Positions 12,084 through 22,791 of a DNA stretch of 64,000 nucleotides are shown here, in pieces. The position numbers were made by a program, and so were the translations under genes. This stretch comes from [Phialemoniopsis] sp. UDSM-2020 (lineage: Eukaryota; Ascomycota; Sordariomycetes; Thyridiales; Thyridiaceae), in contig JAEILZ010000002.1 in NCBI GenBank assembly GCA_018873225.1, positions 5,704,001-5,768,000 on the forward strand, read 5' to 3'. Each line of letters starts with the position of its first letter. Position 1 is the stretch's first letter. Under the pieces are notes generated by a model, which saw only the letters and a program-made list of their open reading frames with translations, had not been told where the DNA came from and searched no databases.

Positions 12084-14007
12084 ATGTTGACAGTTCCCTC
12101 CACTGAGGTGTTGCGGGCGAAGAGCTGGGTCCAGATCCCGGACAATCTTTCCATCTCCGAATTGATGAACATTGGTGCGGCGTCTGCTGAGGATAGCAAG
12201 ATTATCTACGAGGAGGCTTTCACTGGCAAGACGGCGACGTTCGGGGATTTCAGAAAGAGTGTTCGGCGAGGTGCCTTTTGGCTACGAAACTCGCTAGGCC
12301 TGAAGATCGGAGAGACTGTTACGATCATTGCGCCTAGTTGCATCGACTACATCCTCACCGCACATGCAGTGTGGTGGGCTGGTGGTATTGTCAACTTTGT
12401 CAACAATTCATTGCATGCTGATGAGATCTCCAACGCCTTAGCCATCATAAAGCCAGATTACTTGGTCACTCACGACTCGATATGGGCCAAGATATCTCCA
12501 TACATTTCGCAGAGTCATTCCTCTGCACCGCTGAAGCAAATCCTCACCATTGGAGATGCGTCTCGCGAAGGACACCCGCATCTTCCTGCTCACATTTTCA
12601 ATGAGAGAGGTGAACTCGACCCTTTCACTTTCAATGGGGCAGTTGAAACGCCTAAAACAACCGTGGCGGCGATTCTGCTATCGAGTGGAACGACCGGCCG
12701 CCCCAAGGCAGTAATGCTGTCACATTACAACCTGGTGTCCGCCATCTATCAGCTCCGGGCTGACAACCCGTATAACTGGCGCAGTACCCAGCGCGAAATC
12801 TTCTTCCCGCCACTCTCGCATGTGTACGCGCTATATGTCTGCATGACTGGAGCTTTCTGGCTCCGTGCCTACGTCTGCCTTATGCCGCGTTTCGACATCG
12901 AGAAATACTGCCAGCTTATGCAAGATCGCAGTGCGACGCTTGCACGGCTGGTGCCCCCAGTAGCCAAACAACTAGCAGAGAGTGACATCGTAACGAAGTA
13001 TCGATATCCACAGTTGGAGTACTTCTCGTGTTCGGCAGCACCTCTCAAAGTACGTCTCTTCCCGATCTACTAACACTACTCGCGACTAACCTGGATGTGC
13101 AACAGTTTGAAACGGCTGAGAGACTGAGGAAAAGGTTTCCAGGAGTCGCACTTTGCCAGAGTCAGTGCACTACTGCAAAATCAACGGCATGTTCCAAACT
13201 TGAAAGCTAACTACAAGTAGCATACGGATGCACAGAACTGTCGGGGCCATGCGTTCAGAGCGGTGTTCGGGACAAAGGACTCCCCATCACGGCAGCTGGC
13301 ACCCTGATTTCCAACGCAGAATTGACCTTCTACGATCACGAGACAGACAAGTTCAGTGCGAAGGGGCCTGGTGAGATCGTGTCCAGGGGCCCAAACGTGA
13401 TGATGTACATCTTTGTTCCTATTCTGTCGGTACTGATGTTTCTAACAAGATTCTAGGGGATACAAAGACGATCCAGCAGCTACCCAAGAGTCAAGTCTAG
13501 AGGACGGATGGTATCGAACAGGCGATCTTGGCTACATTGACAAATCCGGATTTCTTGTGGTGTTCGATCGAATCAAGGATATAATCAAGTACAACGGGTA
13601 GGTCGCAGATTGTCAAGAGTTCCCTCGCTTCTTGAAAGGGCTTTACTCACAGTCACAACAGGTTTCAAGTCGCCCCACTCGAGCTTGAGGAAATCTTGGT
13701 CCACCATCCACTTGTGGATGAAGCTGCAGTATGTGGGATCTGGAGCGAATCTCATGATACAGACTTGGTACGAGCATATATTGTGCCGAGGAAGTCGGGC
13801 ATGGAAGGGTCGTTTGACAGTGGGCGCGCTGCAGCATCAATATCCGGGTATCTGTCGGAACGCGTTGCGCATTACAAGCAGCTGAGTGGTGGCATTGTTT
13901 TTGTCAGCAGTCTGCCCAAGAATCCCACAGGCAAGGTGCTACGCCGCGTACTCCGTGCCAAGGCTGCCGACGATGATAGTAGCAAGGTTATTGCGGCCAA
14001 ATTATAG
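12084..14007 (+). CDS. AMP-dependent acyl-CoA synthetase (4-coumarate-CoA ligase-like), peroxisomal AKL
   Basis: Five exons (12084-13049, 13106-13160, 13221-13404, 13457-13597, 13662-14007) join to 1692 bases, 563 residues. The P-loop LLSSGTTGRPKAVMLSH, the YGCTE adenylate motif, DGWYRTGDLG, and the C-terminal lysine in NPTGKVLRR mark the ANL superfamily. It should activate a carboxylic acid to its CoA thioester with ATP. The last residues IAAKL end in AKL, a PTS1 variant shared with the acyl-CoA dehydrogenase at 3488, so both are predicted peroxisomal. The first ATG is used; upstream GTG gives no better start. It is divergent from the P450. Confidence 0.92.
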
Positions 14008-14531
14008 AAGTATTGATGGAGTCAACGCGAAAGTTCAGTGCTCAAGTCAAGTATTAAGGGGGACCATTGGACAAGAGGAACTGCCACTCAGTTCAGACCA
14101 TTAGCCCTTAGAATGATCTAGCCCACCTTTCACGAACCAATTAAACTAGATGTTGGTCGCTCTATGTCTCGGTGATGCAATGTTACCTTTGTGAGAACAT
14201 CAAAAGATGCCTGGCTACCAACCAAGTTCATGAATGGGATCAATGAGACCTAACATATAGACCTAACATATAGACCCAACATATAGACCTAACATAAAGA
14301 CCTAGACTGTTATTTGCTGGCATCAATCATGAGTCAAGATGGAGATCAACTGTCAAGTTGTACTGTATACGCCTTCCCCAGCCTCTCGCTACTACCGATA
14401 AATGAGATGAAAATGATAAAATTTGGAAAGATCTTGCCTCACATCCCTTGATAGTTGACTAATAATTCCTAACGTCGTCGAATTGGCCCCCTACCCGCCT
14501 CATGCTGACTGTGTGATTGATTGCCCGATGT
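14008..14531. other. Convergent intergenic region
   Basis: The 3' flanks of the CoA ligase and the transporter meet here. Apart from the short tandem repeat at 14247-14304, nothing is recognised. Confidence 0.5.
14247..14304. repeat. 13-base tandem repeat, about 4.4 copies
   Basis: The unit GACCTAACATATA is repeated four times with one substitution in copies 3 and 4, then a partial fifth. It lies in the convergent 3' region and is a likely length-variable minisatellite. Confidence 0.9.
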
Positions 14532-16194
14532 CTAAGCAGCGGTAGTCTCAACGGTCTCGACATTCTCGACTGAGCTTGCACCAGTCTTGCCTTTCAAACC
14601 CATCGACTCGGCTTCAAGCGTGTCGAGGGGAATGCTGCCAAGCTCAAGCTCCCGCTGGTACACGGCCACCATGTCAGCGTCTCCAAAAATTGCAGCAATT
14701 TCCTCCAAAGGCTTGTGCAAAGTGTCTTTGAAGAACAGCATGACAATGACCGCAGCGAAGACTGGTATGCAAATGAAGAACAAGTAGTATCGCCACGAGA
14801 TTGCCTCAAACGCTTCAGGAGCTGCCTGCAGCCACATCAAGCATGTTACGGATAATGTCGCCATGGCGATACCAAAACCCTGCGATCGCACATGAGACGG
14901 CCAGATCTCGGCGACGTAGAAGTATGTCGGTCCATCGAGAAACAGAGAGAAACTAGTCTGGAAGAGGAAGATCATGGCCGCGCAAGCAATCAGGCCACTG
15001 CGATCTTCGGAACCAATGTAGAAACGCTGTAGTGCCGCCTCGGCGGCCATAACGGCAGCAGTGATGACGAATCCGCCAGCAATGAGGTGCGGTCGCTTCA
15101 CTTTGTCGACAAATGCCATGGCGACGACATTGAAAACGAGGCCGGTCAACTGGAAGCCGCATTGAAAGTGCAGGATCTGAACGGTAGAGAAGCCCAGTGA
15201 TCGCCAAATGATCGAACCATAGTCTGCAGTTGAGTTAGTTCGCGTGTACATGTCAAGTATCGTGAGATGTGTACTGACTAAGAATGACCAACACGCCGGA
15301 GCTCATGAGAGCGAACTCGAGGAAAACGGTGGTTATGACACGCTTGCGCATCGACGGCTGTCGGAAGAGATCCAGGTAGCTTGTCTTGAAGGTGTGATCA
15401 AGCTCCACTTGCTTGCACATCTGATAGAATTCTCGCTTGGCAAACTCGTCGGTGGGATCTGTTGGATCAGAGTGCATGCGGTGAATGATTTGTCGCGCTT
15501 CCTCGATCCGGTCCTTGGAGAGAAGGTAGCGGGGTGACTCTGGCATCCAGTACAGTCCGCAAAGAATGATGACCGGGAGGGCCATCTGTAAGGCAGCGGG
15601 GCCTCTCCACTGGTTGCCAGTCTTGACAAAGTAAAAGCCAAGGCCGACGTAACACGCCAGAGTGTATCCTCCCATCATGAAGACAGCATGGACATCCGTC
15701 AGGATACCTCGCACCTTCGGGGGAGCCAATTCCGCAACCCACACGGGCACACTAGCAAGAATAATGAACGAGCCTAGCCCACTGACAAATCGAAATGCGA
15801 TGTACATTCCGGCGTTGACAGAAGCAGTGAGAAGCGCGCCCGAAATAAGCACAAGAAAGTTGCCAATTGCGACAGATGCTTTACGCCCGTACTTGTCGTT
15901 GCACCAGCCAGCAAAGAAACTCCCGAAGACTCCGCCGGTGTAGTACAGTGCGTTCATGGCCCCGATCAAGGAGTTGGCGTTTGGCGCCGTTTCTAATTTC
16001 ATGTGTTCTTGGAAAGAGGGCTGGGTCAAGGTTGTAGCGATGATGGACCCTGCGTAGCCGTAGGCGGTAGAGCTCAGGGTGATGAAACATATCACGAAGA
16101 GACTATAACTGTTGATATGTTGCTTCTTCGCAAAACGTTCCTCACGACCCGTGCCGGTCGTCTGAGCCGTCGTGGTGTGTGCTAGGGGCGCCAT
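14532..16194 (-). CDS. MFS sugar-porter family transporter
   Basis: Two exons (16194-15279, 15223-14532) join to 1608 bases, 535 residues with about twelve hydrophobic segments. DKYGRKAS in loop 2-3, RFVSGLGS, WMPESPRYL after helix 6, and FKDTLHKPLEEI after helix 12 are the sugar-porter signatures. The intron interrupts the helix 7 region and uses a GTCAGT donor. It should import a sugar-like or organic-acid solute by proton symport at the plasma membrane. It is divergent from the esterase at 16947 with TCGGAA words between, so it may carry the cluster's growth substrate (inference). Confidence 0.9.
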
Positions 16195-16946
16195 GATGAC
16201 AAGGAGGTTATCATCTGTAAAAGCAAGAGATGGAGAAGATGAGATTCAGTCTGTGTTGTTGCAAACGATGCTCTCAGTATAGGATATCTATAGAAAGAAC
16301 GGCCAGGCCCTCCCTGTCAACGTGGTCTCGGCCAAGACTTGCGAAGTCGAATGCCGTGACAAGTCAGAAATGCCTTGGCCTTGGGGAAACCTGGAGAAAT
16401 CATGGGGAAATGACACTTGGTGGGTCGCCCCGCATGTTTCGAAGGAAGGCGTCGGGCTTGGCCTAAGGGGAAGCTTGACCAAAAGGCTAGTAGCTTGAGC
16501 TTTTAGCACCCTTCAGGTCTTGGCCTGACAAATGGCCGGCTTGATTGTCGGTAAGTCAACCTCGGTGCGGCAGCTTAAGCGGCAATACAAGTTTCGGAAA
16601 TCCATACTGGGGATTAGCATTGTGCTCGACGTCCATTAATATCAACACCTTTGAAGATGCCTATACTATGATGCTATCTGCAATTTCCGGTTCGGTGCCC
16701 GTTCTGGTCCTGTCTAGTCAACAGATTTAGCTTAGTTACACGGCCACAAGACCCTTGGAACTCATTCCGAAGTAGTTCCGAAGATAGGGTTGTCCAGATG
16801 GAGTGAAAATGTACGACTGGTAAATTTGTGAAGACCCTTTGAAATACAGTCTAGCTTGACTGTATACGAAATCCCTTGTCGTAACTACCTGTGTTAATAT
16901 TGCCACTGCCTTCTTCCACACGCCGCGGTCATTGAGTCCAACCAAA
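16195..16946. promoter_or_regulatory. Divergent promoter transporter/esterase with three TCGGAA/TTCCGA copies
   Basis: Exact copies at 16594-16599 (TCGGAA), 16765-16770 (TTCCGA) and 16776-16781 (TTCCGA). The last two are an 11-base-spaced direct repeat, about one helical turn. Confidence 0.55.
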
Positions 16947-17983
16947 ATGGATAACCTCACCATCCGAACCACTCCAGCGTCTCCGGAGACCTTAGCCCGA
17001 CGGTCTGAGCTGATGCAGAAGGTCGAAGACGTCTGCCGATCTCAGGTACAGTGGTGGCAGACAAAGTCAGTGGCGGAGTACCGCAGGATAAGAGCAGAAG
17101 GGGACGGTTTCCCCGCACCTACTCTCTACCCAGGTAGTCGGACTGTCACAATATCAACAACAGGGGGCCGTTCCATGGACCTTCGGGTAATCAGCGAGCA
17201 GAATTCCCCGAAGGGAGTGCTGCTTCACTTCCATGCAGGTACGTCTTCCATTCCGCCGCCAGAGCTCCATTGTCATTCCCTCACAAGTCGGCATCAGGTG
17301 GCCTGGTGATTGGCTCTTCCAAGTCATATGACAACTACCTACTTCACCTGGCCAAGGTCTGTGAGTTATCAGTTGTCTCAGTGGAATACCGCCTCGCCCC
17401 GGAACATCCTTACCCAGCCGCCCACGAGGATGCTGTTGCAGCAGCAAAGTATGCCCTCACACCTGAAGGGGTTGCCAGCTTGGGTGGACCACTTCGAGTA
17501 CTGGCAGGAGAGTCTGCTGGAGGGTACCTCGCGACTTGGGCTGCAATGGAGCTTCGTGACACAGACGGGGTTGATGTCCAGTCCCAGATTGCCGCCCTGG
17601 TCGTAAGCTACCCCATCTACGACTTGACCTACACTCCCTCCCTTCTTCATCACACACGTGAAGCGGTGTTGAGCAGCGAAGGAATGAAGAGATTTGTGGA
17701 CGCAGCCTTTCCAAACACAACTTTGGAAGACCGAAAGAACTCGAGGCTCTCACTACTGTACGGAAATCTTGATGGACTTCCACCGGCGCTATTTTTGTGC
17801 GGGACGGAAGATGCACTACTCGACGACAGTGTCTTCATGGCGAGCAAGTGGGCTCTGGCGGGCAACAAGGCGGAGCTCTGCATTGTTCCCGGTGCCTGGC
17901 ATGCATTTACACTGATTCCAGCTGGAGAGGTCACCGAGGAGGGTCTGTCAGAGGTGACATCGTTCATCAACAGATTCGTATGA
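16947..17983 (+). CDS. HSL-type alpha/beta hydrolase (esterase/lactonase)
   Basis: Two exons (16947-17238, 17298-17983) join to 978 bases, 325 residues. The oxyanion-hole motif reads HAGG (spliced across the intron, in place of the usual HGGG), the nucleophile elbow is GESAGG, the acid is in GTEDALLDD and the histidine in GAWHAF. EYRLAPEHPYPA is the hormone-sensitive-lipase family block. With no signal peptide, it is probably cytosolic or peroxisome-associated. Beside two BVMOs, the natural guess is hydrolysis of the ester or lactone that they form. The ATG at 16947 is the first in frame; an upstream TTG is not a credible start. Confidence 0.9.
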
Positions 17984-18521
17984 AACCCGTTAGAAACCAT
18001 CTATATGTAGCGTAATAATCTTAAAACCCATACATGACAGTTTGCTCAAAGTATTGAAGTGATCTCTTCTCAGGGGTTAGTCGTACAGCACATCCAGTGC
18101 TGAAATTGCAGCACGTTCATGAAGCCCGTGCCATCGGACCATTCAATCAGGCGGTAGTCCGCGAGCAACAGCTTGTGGTGGGTCTCAATAGGTGGTGCAG
18201 ATCTTTGCTGGGCTCGAAGTTTTTCGGGATCTCGGAATTTTGGGCTTTCGGAACTGGCTAACGACATCCACCAATTCCGAAACCCTGACAAGCAATCCGA
18301 GTTGCACTAGTCCACCACCGAGAAAGTTGTCACTGGACGAATCGAGGTCTGGGCTGATGTCGGCGAGCAATCACGGGTTGGAGATTAGGAAATCTACCGT
18401 ACAATGTACTATGGGAAATGTCGAGATTCTAGAAATACCAGATACGTAGAGTAGCTTAGGGTTCATGAGATAATGTGACTTCTCGAAAGTTGACATAGAG
18501 AAGTTTGAAGTAGTACGAAAC
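17984..18521. promoter_or_regulatory. 5' flank of BVMO with three TCGGAA/TTCCGA copies
   Basis: Exact copies at 18232-18237, 18248-18253 (both TCGGAA) and 18275-18280 (TTCCGA), giving an inverted arrangement within 49 bases. Confidence 0.55.
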
Positions 18522-20629
18522 ATGACATCGCCAGCGGCCCTAGATGCCATTCGCAGGCTGAATGGCCTTCTTCCACAACATGAGCCACAGCAAGGAGAGG
18601 CTACAGAAGCGTATAAGGATGCGGATGAGATGGCCTACACGTTATCACGACTTCCCATGGGCACTAAAAGGCCCTTGACGATCATCTGCGCAGGGGCTGG
18701 ATTTAGTGGTCTTTGCCTTGCCAAAGCAGTCCACTCTGGTCAGTTGCAGGGTGTCTCCTTGACTGTGTATGAGAAGAATGCCTCCGTAGGAGGTACTTGG
18801 TATGAGAATCGGTATCCAGGCTGCGCTTGTGGTGAGTTCTAAAGCTGGTGGAAATATGCTGCAATGACCAATATCTGACCTGTCACGCAGACATCCCGAT
18901 TCACAACTATCAATTCTCTTGGGCACCTAACCCTTATTTTCCTTCCTATTACGCTGCGCAGAAGGACATCCAGGAGTACATCGAGAACGTGGCAGATCAG
19001 CATGGCCTCCGCAGCTATGTCCGTGCCAGTCACAAAGTAGTTGGTGCTGAATGGCAGGAAGATCGACAAAAGTGGAAGATTTCTGTCGTCCGTACCGATG
19101 GACGAGACCTCATGGCGAGTAATAGACATACGCGCGAGGGTGAACAGGACGAACCCTGGGTTGAAGAGTGCGACATTTTGATCAACGCCTCAGGGTGCTT
19201 CAACGATTGGAAATGGCCCAATATTGGTGGTCGGGAGAACTTCAAAGGCCAGATGTTGCACTCTGCCATCTGGCCCAAGGATGCATCTCTGGCTGGCAAG
19301 ACTGTTGCGCTAATTGGCAATGGTAGTACAGGCGTCCAAATATTGCCTGCAATCTTGGATGAAGTAGAGAAGGTGTACGTCTACATCCGGAGCAAAACCT
19401 GGGTCACGGCTGGGTTCGCTCAAAAGTTTGCTGGGCCCGGCGGTGCAAACCTCATCTTTTCTGAGGAACAGAAACGCATTTGGGCACAGAACCCAGATGA
19501 GTACCTGAAATACCGAAAGGCTGTTGAGTCTGAACTGAATTCGCGCTTTCGACTTTACTTGAAGTACTCCAAGGAGCAACAAGAAGCTCACAAGTTCTCA
19601 GTCGGCCAGATGTCGGAGAAGCTCGCCTCGAAACCAGACATCCTCGAGAAACTTCTACCAGACTTTGCAGTTGGGTAAGTGCCCAGATCTCTATCCTGGG
19701 CCACCGAGCGCCGGGGTCTTTCGACTGACATGGCTGTGTAGCTGTCGCCGGGCAACTCCCGGGAATGGGTACCTAGAGGCACTATGTTCTGACAAAGTCG
19801 AGATAGTCTGGGGCGAGATTGACAGATTTGACGAAAGTGGAATTGTCTCGGCCGACGGCAGTCATCATGCTGTTGACACCATCATCTGTGCGACAGGATT
19901 CAACATGAGTTTCTCCCCTCGTTACCCCATTATTGGTCGAAATGGCGTCAACTTGCAAGATCGCTGGGACGACAGTCCCGAATGCTATCTCTCCGTCACA
20001 GCCGCAGATATGCCCAATTACTTCGTCTATCTTGGTCCAGGGAGTCCTCTCGGCCACGGCAGCGTTGTGAGCTCACTGGAAAGAGTGACAGAGTACATTA
20101 CCAAGTTTGTGACGAAGATGCAGACTCAAAATTACAGCTCAGTCGTCCCCAAATCGCACATCCCGCGTGCGTACCAGAAGCAAGCGCTGGCATGGCTCGA
20201 GAACACGGCGTGGAGTAGCCATTGCGTGAGCACATACAAGAATGGCAAGCGAGATGGGCCGATCATCGCGTTACATCCAGGTTCACGGCTGCACTTTTTT
20301 GAGTTGCTCAAGAACCCCAGATGGGAGGACTTTGAGTGGCAAAGCCTATGTCAGGATCAAGACATGGCCTTTGCATGGATGGCAAATGGTTTTATCACGG
20401 ACGAGTGTGTGGCCCAAACAGACAAAGACTTGACGTAAGTGCAACTCCATGATGTACCTTTTCTTCAAGTTGCCAGTACTGATACCGTCACAGATGGTTC
20501 CTCCCTCCTGTTCCGAAGGAAGACTTCATCAAACCAAAGCTGAATGGTGTGATTCCAGATCAAGTCGAGGTACCTGAGAAGGTCCCTGCAAGCGCACCAG
20601 GCAGCCAAGCTGAAATTCAGGTGGTATAA
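18522..20629 (+). CDS. Baeyer-Villiger monooxygenase
   Basis: Four exons (18522-18831, 18891-19674, 19742-20434, 20494-20629) join to 1923 bases, 640 residues. It has the first Rossmann motif GAGFSG, GGTWYENRYPGC, the BVMO fingerprint FKGQMLHSAIWP (FxGxxxHxxxWP) and the second Rossmann motif GNGSTG, followed by ATGFN. It should oxidise a ketone to an ester or lactone with NADPH and O2. It has a roughly 60-residue N-terminal extension, common in fungal members. It is a paralogue of the truncated gene at 1-384. Neighbouring esterase and SDRs supply the usual flanking reactions. Confidence 0.93.
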
Positions 20630-20669
20630 AAACGTCAATAGGTCCGAACAGGTAGACCAACATACAATA

Positions 20670-22083
20670 TCAAGTCTTTGACCTCCATCCTAGCTCTTCG
20701 ACAGGCCAACGAATCCAGAGTCTATGCTCCTCGTCCAGCAAATCCCAGATCTCCTGCATTAGATGCGTTGCCCAGCCCTGCATCCACCAAAAGCTCCCCA
20801 TGAACTTGAACAAGACACAAAAGTGAGCAAAGATGACCAAGGCCAACACATCTCTCTGTATGAGCAGCTCAATGAAGTGATCCGACATTCTATATAACCA
20901 CGAGTAAACGTTGGACGTGCCTCCCATCGTTAAGAAGGTCCTGTAACTCGAGCCCGCCGACAGGTGAGGGTCGACCATGTCTCCCGTCCGCTCGTGAGAA
21001 GCGCCCAGGATAGCGCAAAAACACAACTCAAGGTGCCCGATGTTTTCCTCGTAGGTAGCAGCGGTCCTCGCGTCCGCAGCAGCGCGCTTGACTACCCGCG
21101 TCAGGTTGGCTAGCTGCGCGCACTCGGCAGTCGAGCGCCAGGCCGCCGAACTCTGGTGTTCCGCAGCGAGCTCGCCGAGTCTCATGCTCCCGAGGCGGAA
21201 CATGGGACTGAATGGGCCTTTGCCCAGTTCATGGCTCCAACTCTGGATGATGGTGCGCACACCTCTCAGGAGGAGCAGCCAGTCGGCCACGCCGTTGGCG
21301 CTGATGAGGAAGAAGTCCCCGGGCTGGCGCGGCGACGCCCAGGAGTAGAAGAAGATCAAGGCCGCCGAGATGTAAATGGCCGAACAGTTGTCAGCCGTCA
21401 CGTCGGAAAGTAGAGCCGTGATCTCGCGCAGCGCGGCGCCGTGCTCGCACCGCGCGACGTTCATGTAGTACTCGCGCTTCTCGGTGGCGAAGAGGGCAAT
21501 GTGCAGCGCCGACACGGCGAAGATGCTGCGCATAACGTAGTCGAACTCGAAGCCGACTTTGGGCACGTTGATGCGCCACACGTTCTTGAGCACGGGGTCG
21601 TCGGACAGGGTCTGGCTGGTGAGCGTCGTGTAGTTGTGCAGCAGCTCGAGATGGATGAGCTCCAGGGGCGCGATGCGACCCGAGGAGCCATGCGCCGCTG
21701 AGAATCCCTGGAAGGTGGTGTCGAGGGTCGTGGATGAGCTGTCCCGGGGATTGGTGCTACGTGTTGACTCCCCCGGCGACTGATACGGGGTCACGGCCGG
21801 GGCTGACGCGGCGTCGGCGGTCCGAAGGCTCGGCGCGATGGTGCGCGGGAACTCGCATTCGACGCCATGTTTCTCGCAATTAGCACAGCCGGGCTTGCGC
21901 TCATCGCACTATTAGATGGAATCAAGTCAGCCTGGCGTTTCGGATGAGAGCATTTGCTTTCCTGACGAGTCTCACTTTGATCTTTCGCCTCTTGCAAATG
22001 TTGCACCCGTTCCGACTCTTGCGATGTTCTTTACGAACCCGAGGTCTATCTGGGCTCGTCGAAGCCGGCGGCGACATATCCAT
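20670..22083 (-). CDS. Zn2Cys6 fungal transcription factor
   Basis: Two exons (22083-21976, 21908-20670) join to 1347 bases, 448 residues. The intron lies after KRRKIK; spliced, the zinc cluster is CNICKRRKIKC, DERKPGC, ANCEKHGVEC, exactly C-x2-C-x6-C-x5-C-x2-C-x6-C. A C-terminal domain like the fungal-specific DUF3468-type sterol-uptake-regulator family follows (LELLHNYTTLT near residue 90). A TAA in frame upstream of the ATG fixes the start. It is tail-to-tail with the BVMO and divergent from the glucosyltransferase. Whether it regulates the cluster to its left or the genes to its right cannot be told; its own promoter lacks TCGGAA. Confidence 0.9.
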
Positions 22084-22791
22084 CGCTGACGAATCCCTAT
22101 CCAAGGAGTGGGTGGCCTTCAATCGTTATGCTTAACTTTCGAGGCCCGACCCGAATCGAGAGTGGGCTCCAAGTGTACGAATTCGAGGCCGAGGAATCGG
22201 CTTGAGATACGAGTCAAGATTTTGCAGAGGTTGGGCAAGCACTGCTTTTTAGCCCGACATTAGTCCACCCTCCACGCTCGTATTCACTCGGATTGCTGTG
22301 CAATCTCGGCTGCTCGCATTGACTCGTACCTGTCTACCGGTGGAGCAAGCTACGCTAGAGATTATCAGGATTAGCACATGCAAATTATGACGCCAGTCTC
22401 TCGCAAATCCCTTTCGAGATCTCGGCGTTTCATTGGCTAGATCGGCCAGAGCTGGAATGCGCGCCAAGTCATGTCCCTGGCCACGACTCGGTCCTGAGAG
22501 TGGCACAAAACATCCTTTCAAACAAGGGACCCAAGAACCCCTGCATCGGCACTGCATTGCCATTTCCACGCGTACGCAACTCGGGAACAAGGCCTCACGC
22601 ATGTTTGTGGAGCTGTTTTTGGTAGGGCTGAACAGTTCAAATACTCTACCTTCGCCGTCGAGCTTTCGCCACAGCAAGACTACCGCCAAAGTTGCGCTTC
22701 CCGCTGCCGTCAAACCCCCACCTCTCTGACTTCCACTTTCGGCTACGGCACGGCATACACAAGTTTTCTTGGCGTTTCTCCCGGGTGCGAT
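22084..22791. other. Divergent intergenic region, no motif recognised
   Basis: It separates the regulator from the glucosyltransferase. Short open frames exist on both strands with no domain-like content. No exact copy of the three promoter words described elsewhere is present. Confidence 0.4.

Noticed and set aside
14247..14304. Tandem repeat considered as CRISPR or telomere-like array
   Set aside because: Units are contiguous without spacers, the sequence is not telomeric, and the genome is fungal.
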